Part shown: positions 1 through 8,022 of the stretch, piece after piece | Layout of the letters: the number at the start of each line of letters is the position of its first letter | Position numbering within the stretch: position 1 is the stretch's first letter | Assembly (NCBI RefSeq): GCF_029024925.1 | Contig: NZ_CP118962.1 | Location: 408,501-472,500, forward strand | DNA length: 64,000 nt | From: Enterococcus faecalis | GTDB lineage: Bacteria > Bacillota > Bacilli > Lactobacillales > Enterococcaceae | Direction of reading: 5' to 3' | The notes under the pieces: generated by a model | The model's input: only the letters and a program-made list of their open reading frames with translations | What the model was told of the DNA's origin: nothing | The model's database searches: none | Position numbers and translations under genes: made by a program

Positions 1-169
1 CCAACTCATTCATGGTTAAACGAACAGTAGTCCGACTAACTGAGTATTCTTCGCAGATTTCTTTTTCTGTAGGAAGTTTATCATTTGGGGACATATCATT
101 TTGAATTTGTTCTAATAGTGTATTAACCAACTGAACGTAAAGTGGTAATTTATTTGTATTATCTAGCAT
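1..169 (-). CDS. GntR-family transcriptional regulator, N-terminal part
   Basis: The gene runs off the left edge of the window; only about 56 N-terminal residues are present, starting at the ATG at 169. They read like a GntR/HutC winged helix: an LPLYVQL opening, then KLPTEKEICEEYSVSRTTVR, the recognition-helix region of this family. The gene is divergent from the sugar-uptake pair that starts at 346, and a near-perfect palindrome lies in front of each gene, so it is probably their local regulator. The effector domain is outside the window, so the ligand cannot be judged. Confidence 0.85.
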   Translation of the reverse strand, partial: MLDNTNKLPLYVQLVNTLLEQIQNDMSPNDKLPTEKEICEEYSVSRTTVRLTMNEL

Positions 170-185
170 AATATTCTCCTCAATT

Positions 186-322
186 TGTTATAACATAATT
201 ATTATCTAGAAGAGTGTTATAGTCAAGGACTATTTAACAGGACTGTTAACGCTTTAAAAATAGTATTGACAATGTTAAGAAAACGGTTAAAATATAAATT
301 AGATGTAGTGTTGTTATAACAA
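186..322 (+). promoter_or_regulatory. Divergent promoter region with two GntR-type operator palindromes
   Basis: The palindrome TGTTATAACA occurs at 186-195, just before the regulator gene, and again at 312-321 inside TTGTTATAACAA, just before the gene at 346. A half-site TGTTAT lies at 215-220. A -35-like TTGACA is at 266-271, with an AT-rich -10 region at about 290-298. Paired copies of one palindrome flanking a divergent GntR promoter suggest autoregulation plus control of the PTS genes. The binding protein is inferred from position. Confidence 0.7.
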
Positions 323-345
323 ATTCGAAAGGTGAGGTTAAAAAT

Positions 346-1272
346 ATGAATCAGAAGAGACTATTAGATTTTTCAGCATCAGACTTTTTATCAGTAAGGC
401 CCATGGAATTAAAACAAGCTATTTTGGCATCAGAAGGAAGAACAGTTATGGCGGAGAATGTTGCGAGCTCATCTAATTTCCTAGCTGGAGTAACCAATGC
501 TGAACTAGAGCGAGCAGCAGGTGCAGATTTGATTTTATTTAACGCATTGGATTTATTTGATCCTCAAATAGTTGGTATTCCTGATAATATCGAAGAAAGT
601 CCTGTTGAGTGGATAAAAAAAGCAATTGGTAGACCAATTGGTGTAAATTTGGAGCCAGTTGATATTAAAGCCAGTATGAATGAAGCGAGATCAGAAATCT
701 CAATTGGTAGAATTGTATCTCCTAAAACATTAAAACAAGCAAATAAGTTAGGTTTTAACTTCATCTGTTTAACAGGTAATCCTGGAACGGGTGTAACGAA
801 TGATGCAATTAAACATGCGATTGAACTTTCAAGAGAACATTTTGATGGATTGATTATTGCTGGTAAAATGCACGGTGCAGGGGTAGATGAGCCAGTAATG
901 AACTTAGAAATTGCGAAACAATTTGTAGAAACGGGTATTGATATGCTTTTAGTTCCAGCACCTTATACGGTTCCTTATTTTATGGAGCAAGATTTAAAAG
1001 AGATAGCCGATTACGTTAGATCGCATAATAAAGGGAAATCGATTGAGGATAAAGTTTTGCTGCTAACAGCAAATGGAACGAGTCAAGATTCTTCAGATAG
1101 TGATACGATTAAAAAAATTGCTCTAGCTTCTAAAGCTTGTGGAGCAGATATTCAACACATCGGAGATTCACTTAACGGTATTTGTTTACCTGAAAACATT
1201 TTTGCTCTTGGTCAAGCTATACGTGGATACCGTCATCAAATGGTCATGCTAGGCAAATCTAATTTAAGATAA
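346..1272 (+). CDS. TIM-barrel-like conserved protein linked to a PTS (DUF7916-type)
   Basis: This 308-residue protein has the alternating strand/helix pattern of a TIM barrel (GVNLEPVD, FICLTGNPGTGVTND, DGLIIAGKMHG, GIDMLLVPAPYTVPY). I recall relatives annotated as DUF7916 or, misleadingly, as haloacid-dehalogenase-like, usually beside a cellobiose-type PTS permease. A strong ribosome site (AAAGGTGAGG, 328-337) supports the start. The stop is 16 bp before the EIIC gene, so the two form one transcript. A role in handling the imported sugar phosphate is plausible. No catalytic motif is recognised, and the substrate is unknown. Confidence 0.6.
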   Translation: MNQKRLLDFSASDFLSVRPMELKQAILASEGRTVMAENVASSSNFLAGVTNAELERAAGADLILFNALDLFDPQIVGIPDNIEESPVEWIKKAIGRPIGVNLEPVDIKASMNEARSEISIGRIVSPKTLKQANKLGFNFICLTGNPGTGVTNDAIKHAIELSREHFDGLIIAGKMHGAGVDEPVMNLEIAKQFVETGIDMLLVPAPYTVPYFMEQDLKEIADYVRSHNKGKSIEDKVLLLTANGTSQDSSDSDTIKKIALASKACGADIQHIGDSLNGICLPENIFALGQAIRGYRHQMVMLGKSNLR

Positions 1273-1288
1273 AAGGAGATTTAAGATT

Positions 1289-2572
1289 ATGATGGATAAA
1301 GTTCAAGTCTTTGCTGCGAAGATAAGTAATCAACGTCACTTAATTGCATTGCGTGACGGTATGGCAAGTGTCATGCCGTTAATCATTATTGGTTCGATAT
1401 TCATGTTAATTGGTAACTTTCCGGTACCAGCTTTTACAGACTGGTTAGATAATATTGGTTTATTACAATTTTTTAATAAAGCATCAGATTCTACATTTGG
1501 TATGATCGGATTAGGAGTAACTTTTTCAATTGCTTATAACTTGGCAAAACGTTATAAGGTAGACGCGTTGTCTGCGGGATTAATAGCAATTTCTGCTTTT
1601 GTCATACTAACGCCTATTCTTCAATCAGAAGCAGGTAATGGCTTCCCAACAAAATATTTAGGAAGTTCTGGTTTATTTGTAGGGATCATTGTTTCTATTG
1701 TTTCGACAGAAATGTTCCAATGGTTTGTCAAACGAAATATAACAATTAAGATGCCAGATACTGTACCGCCAAACGTTAGTCGTGCTTTTACAGCAATTGT
1801 TCCAGGTTTCTTTATAATTTTGGCATGGTTCTTTATCTTAATTTTTCTTCATTACACTGGGATAGATGACATACACGCATTAATAGCTAATACAATTGCA
1901 AAACCACTTGGATTACTAACAAAAACTTTACCAGGCATTATATTTGTTATTTTTGTACAATGCTTCTTCTGGATGTTTGGGATTCATGGTGCTCAAGTTA
2001 CCGGACCAATCATTGAGCCACTTTTATTACAAAATTCAGATGCAAATCGGATTGCATATCAAGCTGGCCAAGAACTTCCAAATATTATCACATATGAATT
2101 CTTATATAATTTTGTATTTACAGGGGGAGCAGGTTGTGTGATAGCTCTTGCCATACTGATTTTCTTATTCTCGAAAAGTAAGGAAAACAAAACTCTCGGT
2201 AAATTATCGATTGCTCCTGTTAGTTTCCAAGTTGCGGAGCCACTTCTATTTGGTTTTCCAACCATATTAAACTTTAAAATGGTTATTCCTTTTGTCACTG
2301 CACCAGTTGTTACAACTCTTATAACCTACTATGCTATGAAATTTGGAATTGTTTCCAAACCTATTGGCGCAGTTGTTCCTTGGACTACGCCGCCAATTAT
2401 TTCAGGATTCTTAGCGACAGGTGGTAAACTAAGTGGAGCGCTCATTCAAATTGTTACAATTGCAGTTAACATGCTGATCTATTATCCATTCTTCAAACTA
2501 GATGATAATGAGAAATTGAAAGTTGAAAGAAGTTTGGCAGAACGTAATACTGCATCTTCTGATTTAAATTAA
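1289..2572 (+). CDS. PTS sugar permease EIIC, lactose/cellobiose family
   Basis: This is a 427-residue polytopic membrane protein. It has the N-terminal LRDGMASVMPLIIIGSIFML segment, the FGIHGAQVTGP loop and the FQVAEPLLFGFPTILN motif, all typical of EIIC of the lactose/N,N'-diacetylchitobiose (CelB-like) family. It would carry a beta-glucoside or related sugar through the membrane while it is phosphorylated. No EIIA or EIIB gene follows, so it must use partners encoded elsewhere. Ribosome site AAAAGGAG lies 11 bp upstream. It is co-transcribed with the TIM-barrel gene and ends at a strong terminator. Confidence 0.9.
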   Translation: MMDKVQVFAAKISNQRHLIALRDGMASVMPLIIIGSIFMLIGNFPVPAFTDWLDNIGLLQFFNKASDSTFGMIGLGVTFSIAYNLAKRYKVDALSAGLIAISAFVILTPILQSEAGNGFPTKYLGSSGLFVGIIVSIVSTEMFQWFVKRNITIKMPDTVPPNVSRAFTAIVPGFFIILAWFFILIFLHYTGIDDIHALIANTIAKPLGLLTKTLPGIIFVIFVQCFFWMFGIHGAQVTGPIIEPLLLQNSDANRIAYQAGQELPNIITYEFLYNFVFTGGAGCVIALAILIFLFSKSKENKTLGKLSIAPVSFQVAEPLLFGFPTILNFKMVIPFVTAPVVTTLITYYAMKFGIVSKPIGAVVPWTTPPIISGFLATGGKLSGALIQIVTIAVNMLIYYPFFKLDDNEKLKVERSLAERNTASSDLN

Positions 2573-2587
2573 TCCAATTTTATCAAA

Positions 2588-2667
2588 GAGGCTGGGACAA
2601 AAAAACCAGTAACTAAAAAAAGAAACCTTTATTACCACTTTTTATGTGAATAAAGGTTTCTTTTTTT
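2588..2667 (+). terminator. Rho-independent terminator after EIIC, with GAGGCTGGGACAAAA tag
   Basis: A 13-bp perfect stem (AGAAACCTTTATT, 2621-2633, with its complement at 2649-2661) is followed by a T run. It is preceded at 2588 by GAGGCTGGGACAAAA, a motif I recall downstream of many genes in enterococci and streptococci. Confidence 0.9.
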
Positions 2668-2787
2668 ATAGTTGGAAATTCTTCTTGTAATAACGAATAG
2701 TTCATTATCATTCGTCCCGTTCGCCCGTTTCTACCTGAGAATAGGTGTATTCTTTCAAACTAAGAATTACTGGAGGGAAAAGAAACT

Positions 2788-2886
2788 CTGGTAAAAGGAA
2801 TCAAAAACAAAGAGAAAAAGCCCTACAATGCCGTTGTAAAAATTGGGGAAAAGGGATATATTGATTTTATATCTTTCTCAAAATAA
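2788..2886 (+). pseudogene. C-terminal remnant of a plasmid gene
   Basis: About 33 codons remain open (LVKGIKNKEKKPYNAVVKIG, then EKGYIDFISFSK and a stop) with no proper start. The fragment sits between the EIIC terminator and the delta gene and has its own terminator right after it. It resembles the tail of a mobilisation, primase or toprim-type plasmid protein, but this is a weak call. It probably came in with the pSM19035-type backbone that follows. Confidence 0.35.
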
Positions 2887-2890
2887 ACAT

Positions 2891-2916
2891 AAAAGCCCTT
2901 TAAATAGGGCTTTTAT
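2891..2916 (+). terminator. Terminator upstream of the partition cassette
   Basis: AAAAGCCCT (2891-2899) pairs with AGGGCTTTT (2906-2914) around a 6-base loop. It isolates the delta/omega cassette from read-through. Confidence 0.8.
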
Positions 2917-2921
2917 ATATT

Positions 2922-2956
2922 AATCACAAATCACTTGTGATAAGTGATTTGTGATT
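2922..2956 (+). promoter_or_regulatory. Omega-binding heptads in front of delta (parS-like)
   Basis: Five contiguous 7-bp units fill 35 bp: AATCACA, AATCACT, then TGTGATA, AGTGATT and TGTGATT, the last three being the complement orientation. This is the (A/T)ATCAC(A/T) heptad array bound by the omega repressor of pSM19035, which serves both as operator and as partition site. The unbroken spacing suggests the site is still usable. Confidence 0.88.
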
Positions 2957-3002
2957 CTTAATGATACAATATTACTATACAAAAAAAGAATGGGGCGTAG
3001 TT

Positions 3003-3857
3003 ATGGAGAAGGAAGAACTAAAAATACTTGAAGAATTAAGACGTATTTTAAACAGTAAAAATGAAGCAATTGTTATCTTAAACAATTATTTTAAAGGTGG
3101 TGTTGGAAAGTCAAAATTATCTACTATGTTTGCTTATTTGACAGATAAATTGAATTTAAAAGTTTTGATGATCGATAAGGACTTACAAGCAACATTGACA
3201 AAAGACTTAGCAAAAACATTTAAGGTAGAATTGCCACGTGTCAATTTTTATGAAGGCTTGAAAAATGGAAACTTGACTTCTTCTATTATTCATTTGACTG
3301 ATAATTTAGACTTGATTCCTGGCACGTTTGATTTGATGTTATTACCAAAATTAACTCGCTCATGGACGTTTGAAAACGAAAGTAGATTGCTTGCTACTCT
3401 GTTAGCACCTTTAAAAAGTGACTATGATCTCATTATTATTGATACGGTACCAACGCCAAGCGTTTATACAAATAATGCAATCGTGGCGAGTGATTACGTT
3501 ATGATCCCTTTACAAGCAGAAGAAGAAAGTACAAATAACATTCAAAACTATATTTCCTATTTGATTGATTTACAAGAACAATTTAACCCTGGACTAGATA
3601 TGATCGGTTTTGTTCCTTATTTAGTTGATACGGACAGCGCAACGATAAAATCAAACCTGGAAGAACTGTACAAGCAACATAAAGAGGATAACTTGGTTTT
3701 CCAAAATATTATCAAGCGAAGTAATAAAGTAAGTACCTGGTCTAAAAACGGAATTACAGAACACAAAGGCTATGACAAAAAAGTTTTATCCATGTATGAG
3801 AACGTATTTTTTGAAATGGTTGAGCGAATCATTCAGTTAGAAAATAAAAAAGAATAG
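3003..3857 (+). CDS. delta: Delta, ParA-type partition ATPase of the pSM19035 family
   Basis: This is a 284-residue ParA/Soj-like Walker ATPase. It carries the deviant Walker A FKGGVGKSKL, Walker A' (LKVLMIDKDLQ) and the Walker B-like DLIIIDTVPTP. Length from the ATG at 3003 matches pSM19035 delta; the 14 codons upstream overlap promoter sequence and were left out. With omega as the DNA-binding partner it would segregate a plasmid. Here it sits in what looks like chromosomal island DNA, so it is probably a captured plasmid backbone. Omega heptads directly precede it. Confidence 0.9.
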   Translation: MEKEELKILEELRRILNSKNEAIVILNNYFKGGVGKSKLSTMFAYLTDKLNLKVLMIDKDLQATLTKDLAKTFKVELPRVNFYEGLKNGNLTSSIIHLTDNLDLIPGTFDLMLLPKLTRSWTFENESRLLATLLAPLKSDYDLIIIDTVPTPSVYTNNAIVASDYVMIPLQAEEESTNNIQNYISYLIDLQEQFNPGLDMIGFVPYLVDTDSATIKSNLEELYKQHKEDNLVFQNIIKRSNKVSTWSKNGITEHKGYDKKVLSMYENVFFEMVERIIQLENKKE

Positions 3858-3885
3858 AATCACAAATCACTTGTGATTTGTGATT
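3858..3885 (+). promoter_or_regulatory. Omega-binding heptads in front of omega
   Basis: Four contiguous heptads (AATCACA, AATCACT, TGTGATT, TGTGATT) start right after the delta stop codon. They form the operator for the omega-epsilon-zeta transcript. I recall more heptads at the corresponding plasmid site, so the array may be shortened here. Confidence 0.85.
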
Positions 3886-3933
3886 GTTGATGATGAAATA
3901 AGAATAAGAAGAAATAGAAAGAAGTGAGCGATT

Positions 3934-4143
3934 GTGGGAAACTTAGGCGCACAGAAAGCAAAACGAAATGATACGCCAATCAGCGCAAAAAAAGATATAA
4001 TGGTGGATAAGACGGTTCGTGTTCGTGCTGACTTGCACCATATCATAAAAATCGAAACAGCAAAGAATGGCGGAAACGTAAAAGAAGTTATGGATCAAGA
4101 CTTAGAAGAATATATACGGAAATATTTACCTGACAAACTTTAA
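3934..4143 (+). CDS. omega: Omega, ribbon-helix-helix repressor and ParB-like partition protein
   Basis: This small basic protein matches pSM19035 omega almost throughout (GNLGAQKAKRND, then KTVRVRADLHHIIKIETAKN and an IRKYLPDKL end). The KTVRVRADLHH strand is the DNA-contacting beta-strand of the RHH fold. The GTG at 3934 follows the ribosome site GAAGTGAG. The plasmid protein starts two residues earlier, so initiation at the upstream ATT is possible. It represses its own promoter and that of delta and bridges parS-like heptads to delta. It lies 16 bp before epsilon. Confidence 0.92.
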   Translation: MGNLGAQKAKRNDTPISAKKDIMVDKTVRVRADLHHIIKIETAKNGGNVKEVMDQDLEEYIRKYLPDKL

Positions 4144-4159
4144 AAGGAGTGAAAATGAA

Positions 4160-4432
4160 ATGGCAGTTACGTATGAAAAAACATTTGAAATTGAAATCAT
4201 TAATGAGTTATCGGCAAGTGTTTATAATCGGGTATTAAATTATGTTTTGAATCATGAACTAGATACTAAAAATACTCGTTTACTAGAAGTGAATCTTTTA
4301 AATCAATTAGAAGTGGCACAAGAAGTTGATTTATTTCAACAACCATTTGAAGAATTACAAGCTATTCATGAGTATTGGCGGTCAATGAATCAATATTCAA
4401 AACAAATTTTGACAAAAGAGAAAGTGGCTTAA
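4160..4432 (+). CDS. epsilon: Epsilon antitoxin of the epsilon-zeta system
   Basis: The 90-residue protein is a clear epsilon homologue ([18 protein letters not shown] start, KEKVA end). Epsilon is a three-helix bundle that binds zeta and blocks its nucleotide pocket. AAAGGAG sits 10 bp upstream of the ATG. It is one base away from the zeta start, the usual coupled arrangement. Because zeta is broken here, epsilon is an orphan antitoxin and could neutralise zeta made by a resident plasmid; that is inference. Confidence 0.93.
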   Translation: MAVTYEKTFEIEIINELSASVYNRVLNYVLNHELDTKNTRLLEVNLLNQLEVAQEVDLFQQPFEELQAIHEYWRSMNQYSKQILTKEKVA

Positions 4433-4433
4433 C

Positions 4434-4742
4434 ATGGCGAATATTACTGACTTCACCGAAAAGCAATTTGAAGATCGTTTAGAAAAGAATGTTGAACGAC
4501 TAACTAAAAATAGACTAGCGGTTGAATCGCCAACCGCTTTTTTACTTGGTGGACAACCAGGATCAGGGAAAACTAGTTTGCGATCGGCAATTTCCGAAGA
4601 AACACAAGGAAATGTTGTTATCATTGATAATGATACGTTCAAACAACAGCACCCAAATTTTGACGAATTAGTGAAACTCTATGAAAAAGACGTAGTAAAA
4701 CATGCAACATCCTATTCTAATCAGCTGGTAAAGCTTAATTAG
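4434..4742 (+). pseudogene. zeta: Zeta toxin, N-terminal fragment
   Basis: Zeta kinases phosphorylate UDP-N-acetylglucosamine and block cell-wall synthesis. This piece contains the P-loop [10 protein letters not shown] and the IDNDTFK segment with the catalytic Asp. It matches zeta for about 98 residues (to HATSYSN) and then runs into unrelated sequence and stops. The full protein is about 287 residues. The missing part, including the MTEA and arginine residues needed for phosphotransfer, is found 10.4 kb away at 15143-15689. The toxin should be inactive. Confidence 0.93.
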
Positions 4743-4765
4743 GTTATATAAGCTTGAAAATAAAG

Positions 4766-4795
4766 GGTTTGTCCAATATGGACAAGCCTTTTTCT
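4766..4795. terminator. Hairpin at the left edge of the lac insertion
   Basis: GGTTTGTCC (4766-4774) pairs with GGACAAGCC (4780-4788), followed by a T run on the plus strand. It lies between the interrupted zeta and the integrase tail and may stop transcription arriving from zeta. Confidence 0.7.
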
Positions 4796-4799
4796 TATG

Positions 4800-4823
4800 T
4801 TTTGCCACAGATTTGCCACACTT
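4800..4823. repeat. Left copy of an imperfect 24-bp repeat at the lac island edge
   Basis: TTTTGCCACAGATTTGCCAC plus ACTT overlaps the integrase stop codon. A copy with 20 of 24 identical bases lies at 15004-15027 in the same orientation, near the other edge. Such repeats next to an integrase 3' end may be attachment sites or integrase arm-binding sites. Confidence 0.5.
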
Positions 4824-5287
4824 ATTGTGTAAGAGTATCAAGGATAGGTATAATTTGATCCTTTGTTTTTTTAGTGATGTGCAAATAAATTTCTGTTACA
4901 CGACTACCTCTAGAATGCCCTACACGGTCTTGAATTGCTTCTAGGGGTATTCCTTGCTCTGCTAAGAAACTAATATGCGTATGACGGAATATATGGGTCG
5001 TAATATGTTTATTAAAACTAAGTTTATTATCAATATCAATTCCTGCTCGTTTTGGATTACCTTTTCGATTTAATTTTCCATTTTCAGGTGAGTTGAGGAA
5101 ATTGTTAAGGACACTATAATGAAGAGGTGTTCCATTATAGTCGGGTTTATGACGACTTTTGGAAGTAAAAATCCGTCCATTATCTTTATAATCAGGATTG
5201 AATCTTATATGTTGGTGATTTAACTCAATTTCCTCTTTAAGAATTTCTATAGCCCTTTTAGATAATTGGACATTTCGGTAACTTTGT
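4822..5287 (-). pseudogene. Tyrosine integrase, C-terminal remnant
   Basis: About 155 codons of the catalytic domain of a phage/ICE-type tyrosine recombinase are open on the minus strand but have no start. Visible residues include the HIFRHTH box (His-x-x-Arg), the later VGHSRGS box and the EIYLHIT box with the nucleophilic Tyr. The N-terminal arm-binding and core-binding domains are missing; the sequence breaks where the HAD gene tail begins at about 5290. It is probably the integrase that once moved the lac region. It can no longer act by itself. Confidence 0.85.
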
Positions 5288-5295
5288 AAGTTTTT

Positions 5296-5796
5296 TTACA
5301 TTACCTTCATAGCTATTTTCTGCAGCTCCTCCGTGAGTGGACTACTAATGATGATATTTTGCTTTTCAAAATATTGATAGGCACCAATATTTTGGAGTTT
5401 TCGACTCTGTAAGTCAACAGGGCCATTAGTTAGAATACCTATTGGGATGCGGTTTTTATGTAGAGCCAGCAGTAGTTGATGTATCTCAGGAATCATCGTA
5501 ATCTGATCGAGTTCATAGTCAGCTTGGAAGTCTAGAGCTTCTGTCCTAGAAATACTATCGATGCCAAATTCTTCCATAGTCTTCTGACAGCGAAAAATTC
5601 TAAGCTGCTCAATACTGATGAGTTTTTTCGTGTATTTAGGAAAAGCAACATCAGACCAATATCTGAAACGTTTGTAAATGTTATCTATTTGTTGGATATC
5701 AATCGTTGGAAAACATTTCTCAACGCTACGTTTAAAGGGGAGTTGCTGGTCATAAAGAGTGTCATCAAGGTCAAAAACAATATTTTTATAAGTCAT
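5296..5796 (-). CDS. HAD-superfamily hydrolase, truncated at the C-terminus
   Basis: The start is normal (NIVFDLDDTLYD, HAD motif I with both aspartates), with a cap domain and motif II (GILTNGP). At 166 residues it is roughly 60 shorter than YjjG-like phosphatases. It loses motifs III and IV (the Lys and the acidic pair) where it meets the integrase remnant at about 5290-5330. It lies 4 bp after lacR on the same strand. A sugar-phosphate phosphatase role is likely for the intact family; this copy is probably dead. Confidence 0.75.
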   Translation of the reverse strand: MTYKNIVFDLDDTLYDQQLPFKRSVEKCFPTIDIQQIDNIYKRFRYWSDVAFPKYTKKLISIEQLRIFRCQKTMEEFGIDSISRTEALDFQADYELDQITMIPEIHQLLLALHKNRIPIGILTNGPVDLQSRKLQNIGAYQYFEKQNIIISSPLTEELQKIAMKVM

Positions 5797-5800
5797 AATT

Positions 5801-6568
5801 CTAGTCCGCTTTTAAAATAGTAGTGTACTGGCTAAATTCCTCTAAGTGTTGAGGGCTAATCTGGTTATCTGTAATGATGGTATCGAGTTGATCTAGATTA
5901 TAGAAGTTAAAGAAATCGTATCGATCGAATTTAGTACTGTCTACTAATAAGAATTTTTCTACAGCATTGTTTAGGGCAAGTTGTTGAATCACACCTTCCT
6001 TGTCACTATATGTAGCAATAGAATTATGGGTAACAGCATTTGCACTAACAAAAGCTTTGGCAAATCTCATTGCTTTTAAATTTGTCGAAGCCATTGAACC
6101 TACAAAAGCTCCAGTTATTTCTCTATATTCACCGCCAAGAAGCAATAAATCAATGGTTTCGCTATCATTTAGAATCAAGAACACAGGGAGACTATTTGTA
6201 ATGACACGAATTTTATAACCTTTACGACCTTTCAATTCTAATGCCAATTGTTCAAGTGTAGTTCCGGGTCCAATAAAAATAGTATCGCCATCTTTGATTA
6301 AAGAGCAGGCTTTTTTAGCAATGTCAATTTTTTCTTTTGTATTTAGACTTTTCTTCTCGATATGTGTCTTTTCAAGTGGCTTTTTAGAGGAAAGCAATTG
6401 TGCACCACCATGAATACGTGTTAAAAGTCCATCAGCTTCTAGAGCATCAAGGTCTCTACGGGCTGTCATATCGGAAATATCTAGTTCATCTATTATTTCT
6501 TTTATGGTTATGGTCCCATCAATCTTTAACATATCTAAAATTTTTTCTAATCGTCGTTTTTTGTTCAT
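5801..6568 (-). CDS. lacR: Lactose PTS repressor LacR (DeoR family)
   Basis: This 255-residue DeoR-type repressor has an N-terminal helix-turn-helix (ITIKEIIDELDISDMTARRD, residues about 20-39) with the DeoR signature DLDALEADGLLTRIHGGA. A C-terminal sugar-phosphate sensing domain follows (IFIGPGTTLEQLA, and VDSTKFDRYDFF near the end). In streptococci and lactococci LacR represses the lac operon and is released by tagatose-6-phosphate. It is divergent from lacA, with operator-like palindromes between them. Confidence 0.92.
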   Translation of the reverse strand: MNKKRRLEKILDMLKIDGTITIKEIIDELDISDMTARRDLDALEADGLLTRIHGGAQLLSSKKPLEKTHIEKKSLNTKEKIDIAKKACSLIKDGDTIFIGPGTTLEQLALELKGRKGYKIRVITNSLPVFLILNDSETIDLLLLGGEYREITGAFVGSMASTNLKAMRFAKAFVSANAVTHNSIATYSDKEGVIQQLALNNAVEKFLLVDSTKFDRYDFFNFYNLDQLDTIITDNQISPQHLEEFSQYTTILKAD

Positions 6569-6621
6569 ATGAAGACTCTTCTTTCATAAAGTGATTTTTT
6601 TCCAAAGATAATTCTCTTTTA

Positions 6622-6649
6622 ATTGTATCATAAAAGACAATATTTTCAA
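6622..6649 (-). promoter_or_regulatory. lacR promoter
   Basis: Read on the minus strand, TTGAAA (6649-6644), a 16-bp spacer and TACAAT (6627-6622) give a good sigma-A promoter about 54 bp before the lacR ATG. Confidence 0.65.
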
Positions 6650-6914
6650 GGTAAAACAAACAATTTCAAACAAAAACAAATGTTAGATGATGAAATAAGA
6701 ACAGAGGGTTGACGTATATTAGCTTAGGTCAGATTTTGTATAAGACGAAAATAAAGTAGGATCTCTTAATCAGTAAGTTATAGAAAGTATAAGACTTTTG
6801 TAATACTTGAATAGATATTTCACGTCCATTTTGTGATGGATTAAATGAACAAAAATGAACAATAATTTAACGGTGTTATCTATTTTTAAAAAACAAACAA
6901 AAAAACAAAAAAAT

Positions 6915-6990
6915 AAACAAAAAAGCGTTGCTTTTTGTTTGAATGTTTGATATTATATAAACAAAGAAATGATGAAAACGTTTTTTCGAA
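6915..6990 (+). promoter_or_regulatory. lac operon promoter with operator palindromes and a cre-like site
   Basis: TTGCTT (6928-6933), 17 bp, TATTAT (6951-6956) is the likely promoter. A 12-base arm AAACAAAAAAGC and its mirror overlap the -35, and TGTTT (6944-6948) with AAACA (6959-6963) straddles the -10; both are candidate LacR operators. TGAAAACGTTTTTT at 6973-6986 resembles a CcpA cre site with two mismatches and lies just downstream of the start point, as expected for carbon catabolite repression. Confidence 0.65.
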
Positions 6991-7054
6991 CATTTTGCAA
7001 AATGTCTTCTACTTCTACGTAGCATTTCTTTCTAAAATTTAGGAGGTGGTCAAA

Positions 7055-7480
7055 ATGGCTATTGTTGTTGGTGCAGATCTCAAAGGTACGAGATTAAAAG
7101 ATATTGTGAAAAATTTTCTTGTAGAAGAAGGTTTTGAGGTAATTGATGTGACTAAGGACGGACAAGATTTTGTTGATGTTACCTTGGCAGTTGCCTCTGA
7201 AGTAAATAAAGATGAGCAAAACTTAGGTATTGTAATTGATGCTTATGGAGCTGGTTCATTCATGGTAGCAACTAAAATTAAAGGTATGGTTGCAGCAGAA
7301 GTTTCAGATGAACGCTCAGCTTATATGACACGTGGACATAACAATTCACGAATGATTACGGTTGGCGCTGAAATCGTCGGTGATGAGCTTGCTAAAAACA
7401 TCGCTAAAGGTTTCGTCAATGGTAAATATGATGGCGGACGTCATCAAATCCGAGTAGATATGCTTAACAAGATGTGTTAA
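7055..7480 (+). CDS. lacA: Galactose-6-phosphate isomerase subunit LacA
   Basis: LacA and LacB together convert galactose-6-phosphate to tagatose-6-phosphate. The protein has 141 residues from the ATG at 7055, the known LacA length, and AGGAGGTGG lies at 7041-7049. It belongs to the RpiB/LacAB fold, with the [15 protein letters not shown] segment and the conserved [14 protein letters not shown] block. It is the first gene of the lac operon, 16 bp before lacB. Confidence 0.95.
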   Translation: MAIVVGADLKGTRLKDIVKNFLVEEGFEVIDVTKDGQDFVDVTLAVASEVNKDEQNLGIVIDAYGAGSFMVATKIKGMVAAEVSDERSAYMTRGHNNSRMITVGAEIVGDELAKNIAKGFVNGKYDGGRHQIRVDMLNKMC

Positions 7481-7496
7481 GAAAAGGAGTTATGGA

Positions 7497-8012
7497 ATGA
7501 GAATCGCAATTGGATGTGACCACATTGTCACAGATGAAAAAATGGCAGTATCAGAATTCTTGAAATCAAAAGGGCATGAGGTCCTTGATTTCGGGACATA
7601 TGACCACGCACGTACTCACTACCCTATCTATGGTAAAAAAGTCGGTGAAGCAGTAGTAAGTGGTCAAGCAGACTTGGGAGTATGTATCTGTGGTACAGGT
7701 GTCGGCATTAACAATGCAGTCAATAAAGTTCCAGGTGTTCGCTCAGCGTTGGTTCGTGATATGACATCAGCTATATATGCAAAAGAAGAGTTAAATGCGA
7801 ATGTTATCGGTTTCGGTGGAATGATTACTGGTGGTCTTCTTATGAATGACATCATTGAAGCTTTCATTGAAGCTGAGTACAAACCAACAGAAGAAAATAA
7901 AAAATTGATTGCAAAAATCGAACACGTTGAAACACATAATGCACATCAAGCAGATGAAGATTTCTTTACAGAATTCCTTGAAAGATGGGACCGTGGTGAC
8001 TACCACGATTAA
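7497..8012 (+). CDS. lacB: Galactose-6-phosphate isomerase subunit LacB
   Basis: This 171-residue RpiB-fold subunit has the [10 protein letters not shown] start and the [18 protein letters not shown] loop with the catalytic Cys of the family. It forms the active isomerase with LacA in the tagatose-6-phosphate pathway. AAAAGGAG sits 8 bp upstream. The full-length reading frame and close spacing to lacA and lacC indicate a functional operon. Confidence 0.95.
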   Translation: MRIAIGCDHIVTDEKMAVSEFLKSKGHEVLDFGTYDHARTHYPIYGKKVGEAVVSGQADLGVCICGTGVGINNAVNKVPGVRSALVRDMTSAIYAKEELNANVIGFGGMITGGLLMNDIIEAFIEAEYKPTEENKKLIAKIEHVETHNAHQADEDFFTEFLERWDRGDYHD

Positions 8013-8022
8013 GGTATAACAA

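Noticed and set aside
2588-2602. GAGGCTGGGACAAAA as a special regulatory site
   Set aside because: I recall it as a common 3' sequence in this bacterial group, so it is noted only with the terminator.
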